NCBI GenBank assembly: GCA_028695735.1
Contig: JAQVIJ010000006.1
Coordinates: 18,421-82,420, forward strand
Length of the DNA stretch: 64,000 bases
Source: Deltaproteobacteria bacterium
Lineage (GTDB): Bacteria > Desulfobacterota > Dissulfuribacteria > Dissulfuribacterales > DYLC01
Direction of reading: 5' to 3'
A model generated the notes under the pieces. That model made no database searches. It saw nothing but the letters and a program-made list of their open reading frames with translations, and was not told the DNA's origin. The position numbers and the translations under genes are program-made. Shown one piece after another: positions 1 to 8,412 of this stretch (positions are counted from its first letter, which is position 1; the number at the start of each line of letters is the position of its first letter).

Positions 1-575
1 ATACCTTGGAGGCTTGCGGAAGACCTACTGGTGTGATTCTGCAGATAGGCACCCGTAATGCCCAGAATTTCGAATTGCTGAAGGCTGTGGGATCGCAGAA
101 GGAATTTCCTGTGCTCTACAAAAGGGGCATGGGGCTCACATTGGAAGAGTCCCTGAACGCCTGCGAGTATATTGCCAGCGAGGGCAATAACAAGATCATC
201 TTTTGTCTCAGGGGCGCAAAAACCCAATTGGGCGCGCCTCACAGAAATCTGGTGGATTTCATTCATGTGCCGGTGGTGAAGCGGCTTACAAGGCTGCCGG
301 TCTGTATTGATCCAAGTCATTCAGTGGGCAGACGGGACATGGCCCCTGACGGCATTCTTGATATCTTCCATGCCTCGGCTCAAGGGGTGGTGACTGGCGC
401 TAACATGATTCTGGTGGAGTGCCATCCTGAGCCGGATGCCGCTCTTTGTGATTCACAGCAGGCCCTGAATTTTTCTCAGATGGAGCAGTTTATCGAGGAT
501 ATGCAGGCGGTGAGGGAGACCTACGCCAAGCGGGTGGCCATTGCGAATCGTGCGCTTGTGAGACAGATGTCATAG
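1..575 (+). CDS. 3-deoxy-7-phosphoheptulonate (DAHP) synthase, C-terminal part
   Basis: C-terminal part of a class I-beta DAHP synthase, which condenses phosphoenolpyruvate and erythrose 4-phosphate at the entry of the shikimate pathway. About 190 residues are visible. The frame is open to the left edge, so the start lies outside the window. Family features seen: QIGTRNAQNF strand, VLYKRGMG with the substrate-binding Lys-Arg, the VCIDPSHSVGRR metal and substrate segment, and a late ILVECHPEP strand. It resembles the complete enzyme at 23119-24126 but is clearly diverged (for example QLGAPHRN against FATHSRN), so the genome carries two such paralogues. Some members fuse an ACT or chorismate mutase domain at the N-terminus; that cannot be judged here. 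Confidence 0.88.
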   Translation, partial: TLEACGRPTGVILQIGTRNAQNFELLKAVGSQKEFPVLYKRGMGLTLEESLNACEYIASEGNNKIIFCLRGAKTQLGAPHRNLVDFIHVPVVKRLTRLPVCIDPSHSVGRRDMAPDGILDIFHASAQGVVTGANMILVECHPEPDAALCDSQQALNFSQMEQFIEDMQAVRETYAKRVAIANRALVRQMS

Positions 576-677
576 GATCGTCAGGTGATTCCTTTGATGT
601 GATAAAGGGTGTTACAAAATATGTTGCTTGCAACTGGAAAGGTAAGCGGCGCAATTAACAAAAAAACAGGAGGGAAA

Positions 678-2297
678 ATGAAGCGAAACAAGCAGTTGAA
701 GACAAAACATGTGTTGAGTGGTGTTTTGGGCGGCCTGGTGGCCGTGGGTATGGCCGGCAGCGCTGTTGCTGGTCCTGGCTCCGTAGAGGTCACCACAGTA
801 GGCGACATCAAGATCAAGATGGGCGCCCAGGTGCGTATCGTGCCCACCGATGAGATGGACAGGGATTTTGGTCTCAGTAAAGGCCTGACTGCCGCTGAAG
901 AGGCCAAGGCCGCTGCTGCCATGGGGCCATTAGGGGTCGGCGCAGACAGCACCCGTGTTCACCTCACCGAGGCAGGTGGTGCCGTAAAGGATGGCTATAT
1001 CCGTGGAGAAAACCGTCTGTTCTTTAACTTCTCCAAGGGCAAGGACTGGGATGTGTATATGGCCCTTGAGAGCGATACTGTCTTGGATAGAAAGAGTGCA
1101 GACCGTACTGATTTTGCCTTTGGTCGTGACACACAACAGTTCGGTATCGAAAGACTGATGGCCACCTTTAATGTGGAGGCCATTCATTCCCGTGTGCAGG
1201 CAGGTTGGGACGCCCTCGGTGTGGATATCGGCTATGGTGGTCTGGTCTATGGGGATGACGATCCAGGTATCGGCATCGTGGGCAAGGAGGCAGGTTTTAA
1301 CTGGGATGTCAGGTATCTGAAGAAGGACGAAAAGGAGGCCGGCTTCTATAAGGATGCATATGGCGGCAATACGGTCAACCCAATCGGTTATCCCACCGAT
1401 GTCAAGGACTCTGATCGCACCTTTTACTATGGCCTGCTGGGCTATGATGTCATGAAGGATGTTCATGTGGAGGGCTTCTATTTCCTGGATGCAAACCACT
1501 TGAATACCAAGGAGATCGACCATCACTTCGTGGGCCTTCAGGGTAAGGCCACCTACGGCATCTTCAAACCCATGTTTGAGGCGGTCTATTCATTTGGTGA
1601 TTATCGTGAGCCAGGTAAGCCCAACAGAGACATAGATGCATGGGCCCTTTTTGCAGATGTGGCCGTGGATCTCAAGGAGCAGGTGGCCCTTAAGGAGTTT
1701 GAGGCCCACCTGGGTGGATATTATCTGCAGGGTGATGACGATCCAGCCGACAAAAAGCTCAAGGGCTTTGCCTCTGCGGTGAGCATCGATCGCTTTACCC
1801 CTCGTTTTGGCACAGAGCAGGGCATATCTAACGACGGTAACCCCATCTTTGGTCAGACACTTTACTCCATGTTCCCCATGTACTATGGCAGTGTAAGGGG
1901 CGCAGGCATCAATGGAGCAGCCGCCCTGGACAACCCCGGCTTTGTGATGTTGGGTGGTGGTCTTAAGGCAGGTTATGAAAAATGGACCTACATAACCAAT
2001 GTAATGGGTATGTGGTTTGACGCCCCTGAGGCAGTGGAAAACTACTTTGCGCTTCAGAAGCTGGCCAATGTCAAGGTGGATAGCTTTATGGGTGTGGAGT
2101 GGAACAACGAGCTTCGCTATCAGATATTTAAGGAGGTTACACTTAAGGGCGGCGCTGCCGTGATCTTCCCTGGCTCAGGCGCAGAGGACATCACCAAGGC
2201 ATTGAATGCCATTGCCCGTGGTGTCACCTTCGACAAGGGTAAGTCCTCCAACGACCCGTCTCTGAGATTGGCCGCGGAGCTGCTCTGGTTCTTCTAA
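678..2297 (+). CDS. Predicted outer-membrane porin-like beta-barrel
   Basis: Protein of 539 residues with a signal peptide (basic start, hydrophobic 12-28, likely cleavage after AVA near residue 32). The mature part alternates polar and aromatic/aliphatic residues, is rich in Gly, Asp and Tyr, and ends in LLWFF, the aromatic C-terminus that the BAM complex recognises. It therefore looks like an outer-membrane channel of porin type as found in sulfur-cycle Desulfobacterota. The substrate cannot be told. The start is set by a strong AGGAGGG four bases before the ATG; an earlier in-frame ATG at 609 has no ribosome site. A hairpin with a T-run follows the stop. Probably monocistronic and well expressed. 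Confidence 0.75.
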   Translation: MKRNKQLKTKHVLSGVLGGLVAVGMAGSAVAGPGSVEVTTVGDIKIKMGAQVRIVPTDEMDRDFGLSKGLTAAEEAKAAAAMGPLGVGADSTRVHLTEAGGAVKDGYIRGENRLFFNFSKGKDWDVYMALESDTVLDRKSADRTDFAFGRDTQQFGIERLMATFNVEAIHSRVQAGWDALGVDIGYGGLVYGDDDPGIGIVGKEAGFNWDVRYLKKDEKEAGFYKDAYGGNTVNPIGYPTDVKDSDRTFYYGLLGYDVMKDVHVEGFYFLDANHLNTKEIDHHFVGLQGKATYGIFKPMFEAVYSFGDYREPGKPNRDIDAWALFADVAVDLKEQVALKEFEAHLGGYYLQGDDDPADKKLKGFASAVSIDRFTPRFGTEQGISNDGNPIFGQTLYSMFPMYYGSVRGAGINGAAALDNPGFVMLGGGLKAGYEKWTYITNVMGMWFDAPEAVENYFALQKLANVKVDSFMGVEWNNELRYQIFKEVTLKGGAAVIFPGSGAEDITKALNAIARGVTFDKGKSSNDPSLRLAAELLWFF

Positions 2298-2350
2298 ACA
2301 CTAAATGCGAAGCCATGTGACATTTCGCTGACAATAAAATCGGGCTTTAA

Positions 2351-2394
2351 AAGGGCTGTATTCTGGCTTATAATATGTCGATGCAGCCCTTTTT
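2351..2394 (+). terminator. Rho-independent terminator after the porin gene
   Basis: AAGGGCTG (2351-2358) pairs with CAGCCCTT (2384-2391), followed by a T-run. The 25-nt loop is long and contains TATAAT at 2369-2374, which could also be the -10 box of the downstream znu operon, though no good -35 box accompanies it. Confidence 0.6.
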
Positions 2395-2424
2395 GTTTGA
2401 ATTGTTCGCAGTTGAGAGAATGCA

Positions 2425-3321
2425 ATGCATCTATTTATTTTCATTCTTGTCTTACTGATGGGATGTCTACCACAGTTTAGTTGGGCCTCGTTTTTGAAGG
2501 TGGCTGTGAGCATTTTGCCTCAAAAATACTTCGTGGAGCGCATTGGTGGAGACAGAGTCGCTGTGGAGGTGATGATTCCGCCTGGCGCCAATCCGGCCGT
2601 CTATGACCCCAAGCCTGACCAGCTTAGAAGATTGAGTGAATGTCAGCTTTATTTCGCTGTTCGTGTGCCGTTTGAAGGGGTATGGGTGCAGAAATTCCGG
2701 TCTATGTATTCAAGCCTTGAGGTGCTGGATGTCACGGAAGGTATGGAGCTGATAAACATGGCCGCCCATACGCACGCAGATGCATATGAGTCTCATGCCC
2801 ATGAGCACCACCATCATGAGGCAGCCCTAAAGGACCCGCATGTCTGGCTTTCACCGCCATATGCGGCCTTGATGGCCAAAAATATGTTGAACGCCATGAT
2901 GAGAAAGGACCCTGAAAACGCCTCGTATTATAAGGCCAATTATGAACGATTATCCTCTGAAATAGCTGCGTTGGATTTGGAATTACAGAAGAGGTTCAGC
3001 CGTCATGCCAAATCAGGACCAAGAAAATTCATGGTCTTTCACCCTGCATGGGGGTATTTTGCCAAGACATACGGCCTGATACAGTTACCCGTGGAACTGG
3101 AGGGCAAGGAGCCTAAACCTGCACAGCTGGAAAAGTTTATTCAGTTGGCGCAAAAGGAGGGCTTGAAGGTCATCTTTGTGCAGCCACAGTTTTCTAAAAG
3201 GTCAGCGGAGGTCATAGCCGAGGCCATTGGAGCCAGGCTTGTGACCCTGGACCCCCTGGCCTATGATTGGTTCAAGACAATCAGAGAGGCCTCCCAGGCA
3301 TTTGATGAAAACGCTAGTTAG
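2425..3321 (+). CDS. znuA: Zinc/manganese ABC transporter, periplasmic binding protein (ZnuA-like)
   Basis: Cluster A-I solute-binding protein, 298 residues, with an N-terminal signal sequence (hydrophobic 3-20; LLMGC at 10-14 is a poor lipobox). A His/Glu-rich loop at 115-131 is typical of zinc-specific members. Of the usual metal ligands, His139 (DPHVWLSP), His206 (FHPAWGYFA) and Asp276 (TLDPL) are present. The first ligand is absent: the segment normally reading NPH reads GANPAVYDPKP at 54-64, with Ala58 where His is expected. It is the first gene of a three-gene importer operon and overlaps the ATPase gene by 17 bases. Substrate (Zn or Mn) is inferred from the His-rich loop. Confidence 0.85.
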   Translation: MHLFIFILVLLMGCLPQFSWASFLKVAVSILPQKYFVERIGGDRVAVEVMIPPGANPAVYDPKPDQLRRLSECQLYFAVRVPFEGVWVQKFRSMYSSLEVLDVTEGMELINMAAHTHADAYESHAHEHHHHEAALKDPHVWLSPPYAALMAKNMLNAMMRKDPENASYYKANYERLSSEIAALDLELQKRFSRHAKSGPRKFMVFHPAWGYFAKTYGLIQLPVELEGKEPKPAQLEKFIQLAQKEGLKVIFVQPQFSKRSAEVIAEAIGARLVTLDPLAYDWFKTIREASQAFDENAS

Positions 3322-4084
3322 TGATGTGGTCATAGAATTTCGGAATGTCTGTTTTTCTTATGGACAGACCCCTATTCTTGTAGACATCAATCTTTCAGTG
3401 CCTTTTAGGGATTTTTTGGCCATAGTAGGGCCGAATGGAGGGGGTAAGACCACACTGCTCAAGCTCATTCTTGGTTTTTTGTCTCCGTCCCAGGGGAGTG
3501 TGACTGTGTTGGGCATGTCACCTGAAGAGGCGCGTTCAAAAATCGGTTATATGCCGCAACGGCCTTCTTACAATACATCCTTTCCCATTACAGTGTTTGA
3601 TATGGTCCTGAGCGGCCGCATTAAATCCGGTTTTTTTGTAATGGGTTATGATAAAAATGACCGCAAGGCAGCCGAATATGCCCTGGAGCTTACCGGTCTT
3701 ACAGATTACAAAAACGCCAGAATGGAAGAGTTGTCAGGCGGGCAGGTGCAAAGGGCGCTTCTGGCCAGGGCCGTCGTCAACAGACCACTTGTGCTGCTGC
3801 TGGACGAGCCAACGGCCAATATCGATGTGAACGGTAAGATGCAATTTACAGAACTCTTTAGTCATCTCAACCAAGATACAACCCTTATCATGGTAAGTCA
3901 TGATTTAGACCTGTTTTCCAAGGGGATCAAGCGGATCGCCTGTGTAAACCACACCTTGTATCTCCATGCCGCTCCTGAAAAAGGCGGCCCGTCCTCCTCT
4001 TTCAGATGTCCTGCAAAAGAGGTCTGCCCTGTGGAGTTGTTGACGCACCTGCATTTCAACGGCAATGGATTAAATCATGTCTGA
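3305..4084 (+). CDS. znuC: Zinc/manganese ABC transporter, ATP-binding protein
   Basis: Cytoplasmic ATPase of 259 residues with Walker A GPNGGGKTTLL, signature LSGGQVQRALLARA, Walker B LLLDEPTANID and the switch His in VSHD. It energises the permease encoded next. The chosen ATG at 3305 starts just before the family-typical IEFRNVCFSYG and overlaps znuA by 17 bases; an upstream ATG at 3263 would add 14 unlike residues. The C-terminus carries FRCPAKEVCPVE with two Cys, as in many metal-type ATPases of this family. Overlaps znuB by 8 bases, suggesting translational coupling. Confidence 0.9.
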   Translation: MKTLVSDVVIEFRNVCFSYGQTPILVDINLSVPFRDFLAIVGPNGGGKTTLLKLILGFLSPSQGSVTVLGMSPEEARSKIGYMPQRPSYNTSFPITVFDMVLSGRIKSGFFVMGYDKNDRKAAEYALELTGLTDYKNARMEELSGGQVQRALLARAVVNRPLVLLLDEPTANIDVNGKMQFTELFSHLNQDTTLIMVSHDLDLFSKGIKRIACVNHTLYLHAAPEKGGPSSSFRCPAKEVCPVELLTHLHFNGNGLNHV

Positions 4085-4940
4085 TATAACCGTGTTTTTC
4101 AGGGAGATGCCTGATTTTATGCGTAATGCCGCACTGGCTGGCATCTTGTGCAGTATAGCCTGTGGTTCCATGGGAAGCCTCGCTGTTGTGAACAGAATGG
4201 TGATGTTTGCCGGAGGAATCGCCCATGCAGCATATGGAGGGGTCGGACTGGCCTTTTTTCTGGCATTGTCTCCCTTTCCTGTCATTCTGTGCTTTTCGCT
4301 CTTCATGGCCTTTTTGATGGCCTTTTTCACACTTCGAAAACAGGACAGGGCGGATGCCATCATCGGCGCCATCTGGTCAGGCGGCATGGCTATGGGTATT
4401 GTCTTGCTGGACCTGACCCCTGGTTATAATGTGGATCTCATGACCTATCTCTTCGGCAGCATGGTGGCGGTTCCGGCATCTGAGCTGTGGCTGATGGCTG
4501 GCATGAATGTGTTGATACTTTTTGCCCTGTTTTTGTTCAGTAATCAGTTTGTGTTACTCTCCTATGACAGAGAAATGGCCTTGATGAAGGGTGTGCCGGT
4601 TACCTTTTTGCATTTTTTGCTGGTGGGACTTATGACCTGTGCAGTGGTGATTACCATGCGCGCAGTGGGGCTCTTGCTGGTGATAGCACTTTTTTCCATT
4701 CCTCCACACATGGCTGAAAAATACTGCCGTTCCATCTGGAGCATGATGTTGCTTTCAAGCATTCTCAGCATGGTCTTTACTATATGCGGTATCTGGTTAT
4801 CATATGTTTATAATATCTCCGCAGGGGCCACCATCATCCTTCTGGCATCCATCGCCTTTGGTTTGGAGAATCTGGTGTCTGTATGTTTCAAAAACAGATT
4901 GAAGAGACCTGAAGGGGGAAATTCCCCAAGACCGCTGTGA
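4077..4940 (+). CDS. znuB: Zinc/manganese ABC transporter, permease (ABC-3 family)
   Basis: Integral membrane protein of 287 residues with about eight hydrophobic segments. It has the ABC-3 family pattern: GSLAVVNRMVMFAGGIAHA near the N-terminus, GLLLVIALFSIPP near 200 and a final helix IILLASIAFGLENL. Likely forms the homodimeric channel for the metal delivered by the binding protein. The last dozen residues (Arg/Pro/Gly/Asn-rich) are unlike the family and may derive from decayed repeat DNA that begins there. Third gene of the operon. Confidence 0.9.
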   Translation: MSDITVFFREMPDFMRNAALAGILCSIACGSMGSLAVVNRMVMFAGGIAHAAYGGVGLAFFLALSPFPVILCFSLFMAFLMAFFTLRKQDRADAIIGAIWSGGMAMGIVLLDLTPGYNVDLMTYLFGSMVAVPASELWLMAGMNVLILFALFLFSNQFVLLSYDREMALMKGVPVTFLHFLLVGLMTCAVVITMRAVGLLLVIALFSIPPHMAEKYCRSIWSMMLLSSILSMVFTICGIWLSYVYNISAGATIILLASIAFGLENLVSVCFKNRLKRPEGGNSPRPL

Positions 4941-4967
4941 GATAACTCACCATCCATGATGCAAGAC

Positions 4968-5000
4968 AACCTCCCTGACAAGGGGGGATCGAGGGGGGTT
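4968..5000 (+). repeat. Imperfect palindrome with G/C runs
   Basis: AACCTCCCT at the left and AGGGGGGTT at the right form an imperfect inverted repeat around GACAAGGGGGGATCG. Sequences of this kind (poly-C/poly-G around GATC) are common intergenic repeats in many bacteria. It lies between znuB and the family P repeat. Confidence 0.45.
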
Positions 5001-5030
5001 GATTTTGATTCATGGGTGTCATACTCTTAC

Positions 5031-5137
5031 ATATGTGAGCATTTTTCGCCCCTGTCTGCGTGCCTGTCTGCGTGCAACGCACAGGCAGGGACAAGCAACG
5101 CAGTTGCGAGCGAAAGGGCAATTTTTCAGGGTTCCCC
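5031..5137 (+). repeat. Family P palindromic repeat, copy 1 (with extra hairpin)
   Basis: Contains the family core TATGTGAGCATTTTTCGCC, then AGCAACGCAGTT, then GGCAATTTTTC and a GTTCCC end. Between the first two blocks it has an added self-complementary piece made of CCTGTCTGCGTGC (partly duplicated) and GCACAGGCAGGG; copy 3 at 33462-33555 has the same addition. It ends 29 bases before the fmdB start codon. Confidence 0.8.
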
Positions 5138-5166
5138 GCTGCCATATACAACAATAAGGAGGTATC

Positions 5167-5430
5167 ATGCCCATACATGAATTCCGTTGTAACAGTTGTG
5201 ACCATGTTTTTGAGGTATTGGTGATGCAGAAAGATGAAATAGCAAATATCAAATGCACCCGATGCCAGAGCCCAGAGGTGCAAAAGCTCATGAGCGCTCC
5301 CAATATGGCTGTCTCGGATGGTCCTCCGGGCCGTGTCACCAGCCCTTCGGGCATGCCGAAGGTACAACACCATTCCTGCGGCTCAAATAGCTGTTCAGCC
5401 ATAGAACTGCCTGGCCACAGCAAGGGTTGA
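5167..5430 (+). CDS. FmdB-family zinc-ribbon protein
   Basis: Small protein of 87 residues starting MPIHEFRC, typical of the FmdB putative regulatory family. Cys8/Cys11 and Cys30/Cys33 form a zinc ribbon. The C-terminal tail has HHSCGSNSC, an extra Cys/His patch. Precise role is unknown in the family; regulatory or ribosome-associated roles have been proposed. A perfect AAGGAGGT precedes the ATG. The next gene starts 1 base after its stop, so the two are co-transcribed. Confidence 0.85.
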   Translation: MPIHEFRCNSCDHVFEVLVMQKDEIANIKCTRCQSPEVQKLMSAPNMAVSDGPPGRVTSPSGMPKVQHHSCGSNSCSAIELPGHSKG

Positions 5431-5431
5431 G

Positions 5432-6730
5432 ATGGTTACGGCCCCGCAAGAGACGGTTGCAGTAGTTGGGTTGGGCTATGTAGGTCTTCCATTGGCCGTA
5501 TCTTTCGGCAAAAAGATCGAGACCATAGGTTTTGACCTGTCTGAAGAAAAGATTCGCCGTTACAAGGCATGTGAAGATACCACAGGACAGGTATCGCAAC
5601 AGGATTTTGCAAGTGCCACGCACCTCACCTTTACCGCTGACGCTGCTCAACTGCGCAGGGCCACCGTGATTATCGTGGCCGTGCCCACCCCCATCGATGC
5701 CAGCAATCAGCCGGACCTCTCACACCTGAACTCGGCTTCACGTATCATCGGCTCTCATCTTCAGAAGGGCGCTGTGGTGGTGTATGAGTCCACCGTATAT
5801 CCGGGCGTTACAGAGGATTTCTGCGCTGCAGTTTTGGAAGAGGTCTCCTCCCTGCGTTGCGGTGTGGATTTCTATCTGGGCTACTCACCCGAACGTATCA
5901 ATCCGGGCGATATGGAACATACCCTGCAAACCATTGTAAAGGTGGTGGCTGCTCAGGATGAGAAGACGCTGGATCGCCTGAAGCGTCTTTACTCACTGGT
6001 GGTTACGGCGGGTATTTATCCGGTTTTGGGTATCAAGACCGCTGAAGCAGCCAAGGTCATCGAGAATACGCAGCGTGACCTGAATATCGCCTTCATGAAC
6101 GAGCTGGCCATCATCTTTCATAGATTGGGCTTGGACACCCAGGAGGTATTAAAGGCGGCCTCAACCAAATGGAATTTTCTGCCGTTCAAACCCGGATTGG
6201 TGGGAGGTCACTGTATCGGTGTGGACCCATATTATCTTACCCATTGCGCTCAACGGCTCGGATATCATCCGGAGGTGATCCTGGCAGGCAGGCGCATAAA
6301 CGATTCCATGGGCACTTATGTGGCTCAGGCCGCGGTCAAGGAGCTCGTTCGAGCCGGAGTGCGTGTGGATGGCGCCAGGGTGGCGGTTTTAGGCCTGTCT
6401 TTCAAGGAGGATTGTCCTGATACACGCAACACAAGGGTGGTGGATATCCTGAAGGAATTGCAGGAATATGGCATAACCCCCGTGGTTTTTGACCCGGTTG
6501 CCGGCAGTGAGGATGCAAGACGGGAATACTCCATAGAGTTATTGAAGGAGCCGCCTGTTGACCAGGATGGGGTCATTATCGCCGTGGCTCACAGTGTTTT
6601 CAGGCAGGCCGGCCCTGATTTCATAAAAAATATGCTGAAGGCGCAGGGTAAAAACGGCGGGGTTGTAGTGGATGTCAAGGGTTTGTTTGACAGGACGGCC
6701 TTTTCGAATTGCCGCTATTGGCGATTATAA
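5432..6730 (+). CDS. Nucleotide-sugar (UDP-HexNAc/UDP-glucose type) 6-dehydrogenase
   Basis: 432-residue NAD-dependent dehydrogenase that oxidises C6 of a UDP-sugar to the uronate for surface polysaccharide synthesis. N-terminal Rossmann motif VVGLGYVGLP (10-19); central dimer helix with KVIENTQRDLNIAFMNELA; catalytic Cys261 in GGHCIGVDPYYL; C-terminal UDP-binding domain with GLSFKEDCPDTRNTR. The KPGLVGGHCIGVDPYYL form is typical of the WbpA/WbpO/TviB branch acting on UDP-GlcNAc or UDP-GalNAc rather than UDP-glucose, but substrate is inference. No glycosyltransferases lie nearby. Confidence 0.88.
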   Translation: MVTAPQETVAVVGLGYVGLPLAVSFGKKIETIGFDLSEEKIRRYKACEDTTGQVSQQDFASATHLTFTADAAQLRRATVIIVAVPTPIDASNQPDLSHLNSASRIIGSHLQKGAVVVYESTVYPGVTEDFCAAVLEEVSSLRCGVDFYLGYSPERINPGDMEHTLQTIVKVVAAQDEKTLDRLKRLYSLVVTAGIYPVLGIKTAEAAKVIENTQRDLNIAFMNELAIIFHRLGLDTQEVLKAASTKWNFLPFKPGLVGGHCIGVDPYYLTHCAQRLGYHPEVILAGRRINDSMGTYVAQAAVKELVRAGVRVDGARVAVLGLSFKEDCPDTRNTRVVDILKELQEYGITPVVFDPVAGSEDARREYSIELLKEPPVDQDGVIIAVAHSVFRQAGPDFIKNMLKAQGKNGGVVVDVKGLFDRTAFSNCRYWRL

Positions 6731-6742
6731 GGAGGTATTTGT

Positions 6743-7369
6743 ATGTCTAATTCATCGCTTAAGGTCTTGTTGGTCTATTATTCACTGTATGGTCATGTGT
6801 ACCGCATGATTCAGGCAGCGGCAGAAGGCGTTCGACAGGTGGAAGGGGTGGAAGCGGTCATTCGAAGAGTGCCAGAAACCCTGCCGCTTGAGGTCCTGGA
6901 GAAGATGGGTGCGGTGCAGGCTCAAAAGGAGCAGGAGATAGTGCCTGTCTGTAGCCTGGAGGAGTTGAGTGGTGCCCATGGTGTCATCTTCGGAACCCCA
7001 ACCCGTTTCGGGAATATGTGCGGCCAGATGCGTCAGTTTCTGGATTCCACCGGTAAGCTCTGGCAAAAGGGTGCATTGGTGGGCAAGGTGGGCAGCGTGA
7101 TCACCAGCTCCAATACCCAGCACGGCGGCCAGGAGTCAACCATTCTGAGCTTTCACATCACTCTGTTGCACCATGGCATGGTGATAGCAGGGCTTCCATA
7201 TACCTTTTCTGCACAGATGATCTCAAAAGAGGTGACGGGTTGCTCGCCCTATGGGGCATCCACCATAGCAGGTGAGGATGGAAGGCGTATGCCCAGTGAA
7301 AATGAACTGGCCGGAGCCCGCTTTCAGGGGCGATATGTAGCTGAACTGACTGCAAAATTGTGGGGGTAA
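6743..7369 (+). CDS. wrbA: NAD(P)H:quinone oxidoreductase, WrbA type flavoprotein
   Basis: 208-residue flavodoxin-like protein that binds FMN and reduces quinones by two electrons, avoiding semiquinone radicals. Seen: the FMN phosphate-loop region YYSLYGHVYRM at 12-22, GTPTRFGNMCGQMRQFLD, the SSNTQHGGQEST loop, and the late GCSPYGASTIAG segment, all WrbA hallmarks. Length matches the family (about 200). Preceded by AAGGAGGT and 12 bases after the dehydrogenase gene, so probably the last gene of the fmdB operon. Confidence 0.92.
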   Translation: MSNSSLKVLLVYYSLYGHVYRMIQAAAEGVRQVEGVEAVIRRVPETLPLEVLEKMGAVQAQKEQEIVPVCSLEELSGAHGVIFGTPTRFGNMCGQMRQFLDSTGKLWQKGALVGKVGSVITSSNTQHGGQESTILSFHITLLHHGMVIAGLPYTFSAQMISKEVTGCSPYGASTIAGEDGRRMPSENELAGARFQGRYVAELTAKLWG

Positions 7370-7382
7370 TATTGAGGGAGGG

Positions 7383-7877
7383 TCAGCGTCTTCCTCTGCC
7401 CATGCCCCCACTCATACCCCGGCCACTCCAGCCACTACCTGCGCCATTCTCAGCCCCTCCGCCCATACGCATGAGTCTGGAGCGTACCCCTGTGCTGTCA
7501 CATGGGCAGTTCGAGTTTTTGACCGCATCAATGGGCTTGGGGGTGTCTAATTTTAGTTCCTGCCAGGGGGCCTCGTTTGTCTTCTTGGTAGAAACCGCAT
7601 TATTATCCTCTGAGGGGATTGATACATGGGTATTGGAGGCAGGGTCTTCTGTAACAACAGTTATTTCCTTCTTCGGACTTGCATTTGTAATACTTTTCTC
7701 CTCAGGCTGTTCCCCTGCCGCAACACAGGTTATTCCCAGAAAATAGAAGACGAATGTGCATAACAGAAACAGAGTAAGTTTGAAGCCAGACGGTGCTGTT
7801 CCGACATTCTTATCCGTTGTTCGACATTTTTGTATTTTATAAGTCATTGTCTGAAAGGATTCTACCGTTTTTTTCAC
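7383..7877 (-). CDS. Hypothetical membrane-anchored or secreted protein with Gly/Arg-rich tail
   Basis: Not recognised. A GTG start at 7877 gives 164 residues; an ATG at 7844 is an alternative, and neither has a clear ribosome site. One hydrophobic stretch (about residues 34-54, LTLFLLCTFVFYFLGITCVAAG) could be a late signal peptide or an anchor. The rest is polar and low in complexity, and the C-terminus is rich in Gly, Met, Ser and Arg. It is convergent with wrbA, its stop lying 13 bases beyond the wrbA stop. Being unlike any known fold, it may be poorly conserved. Confidence 0.5.
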   Translation of the reverse strand: MKKTVESFQTMTYKIQKCRTTDKNVGTAPSGFKLTLFLLCTFVFYFLGITCVAAGEQPEEKSITNASPKKEITVVTEDPASNTHVSIPSEDNNAVSTKKTNEAPWQELKLDTPKPIDAVKNSNCPCDSTGVRSRLMRMGGGAENGAGSGWSGRGMSGGMGRGRR

Positions 7878-7986
7878 GAAGTTTGTCTTAATTTGTTTGG
7901 GGGTTGACCAGTTCCTGTTTTTTCGATTAAAAACACGTATATTCTATTTTGTCAAAGCATAAAAAATGCCACGGAGAGGATAGGTC

Positions 7987-8379
7987 ATGAAAGAGCTTTT
8001 TACGGACGAGTTTTTGAAGGAACTTTTCCCAAGGGGCAGGGACGACGAGTTCTTCGATGCCCTTTACGGCGGTGCTGAGGAGGGGGCATTTGATATTGCC
8101 CTGGCGTTCGTCTCATTTGAACCGGAAAAGGGCAGACTGATACTGGAGTACCGGCTGACGGAGCGGCCTGGCAAGTGTATGGCATGCAGCCTGACTTATG
8201 GACTGCCGCAGGTCATGGAGCGTCATCCCGTTATAGATGTTCAGGGAACGGTTGCAAAAATAGGACAGCGGCTGGTTGACGGCTGGGCTGTGTCAGGCTG
8301 GACATTGGGCCGGACCACGCCCTATGCACCCAAAGTAAATGTCATTCCATTGATTATTCAGTTGAACAGGGCGTCATGA
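7987..8379 (+). CDS. Conserved hypothetical protein (often misnamed 'pancreas/duodenum homeobox protein 1')
   Basis: 130-residue soluble protein. The opening LFTDEFLKELFP, the DDEFFDALYGGAEEGAFDI segment and RPGKCMACSLTYGLPQV match a small family I know from Desulfobacterota, usually carrying a meaningless animal-homeobox name. Two close Cys (KCMACS) could bind metal or a cofactor. Function unknown. The ribosome site GAGAGG lies just upstream. A weak -35/-10 pair, TTGACC at 7904 and TTAAAA at 7927, may drive it. Confidence 0.75.
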   Translation: MKELFTDEFLKELFPRGRDDEFFDALYGGAEEGAFDIALAFVSFEPEKGRLILEYRLTERPGKCMACSLTYGLPQVMERHPVIDVQGTVAKIGQRLVDGWAVSGWTLGRTTPYAPKVNVIPLIIQLNRAS

Positions 8380-8412
8380 GCCGCCCTGGAATGAAGAACA
8401 GGAGGTGGTAGT

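Noticed and set aside
930..1526. Minus-strand protein opposite the porin gene
   Set aside because: It is the antisense shadow of a well-supported porin; no ribosome site and no domain features.
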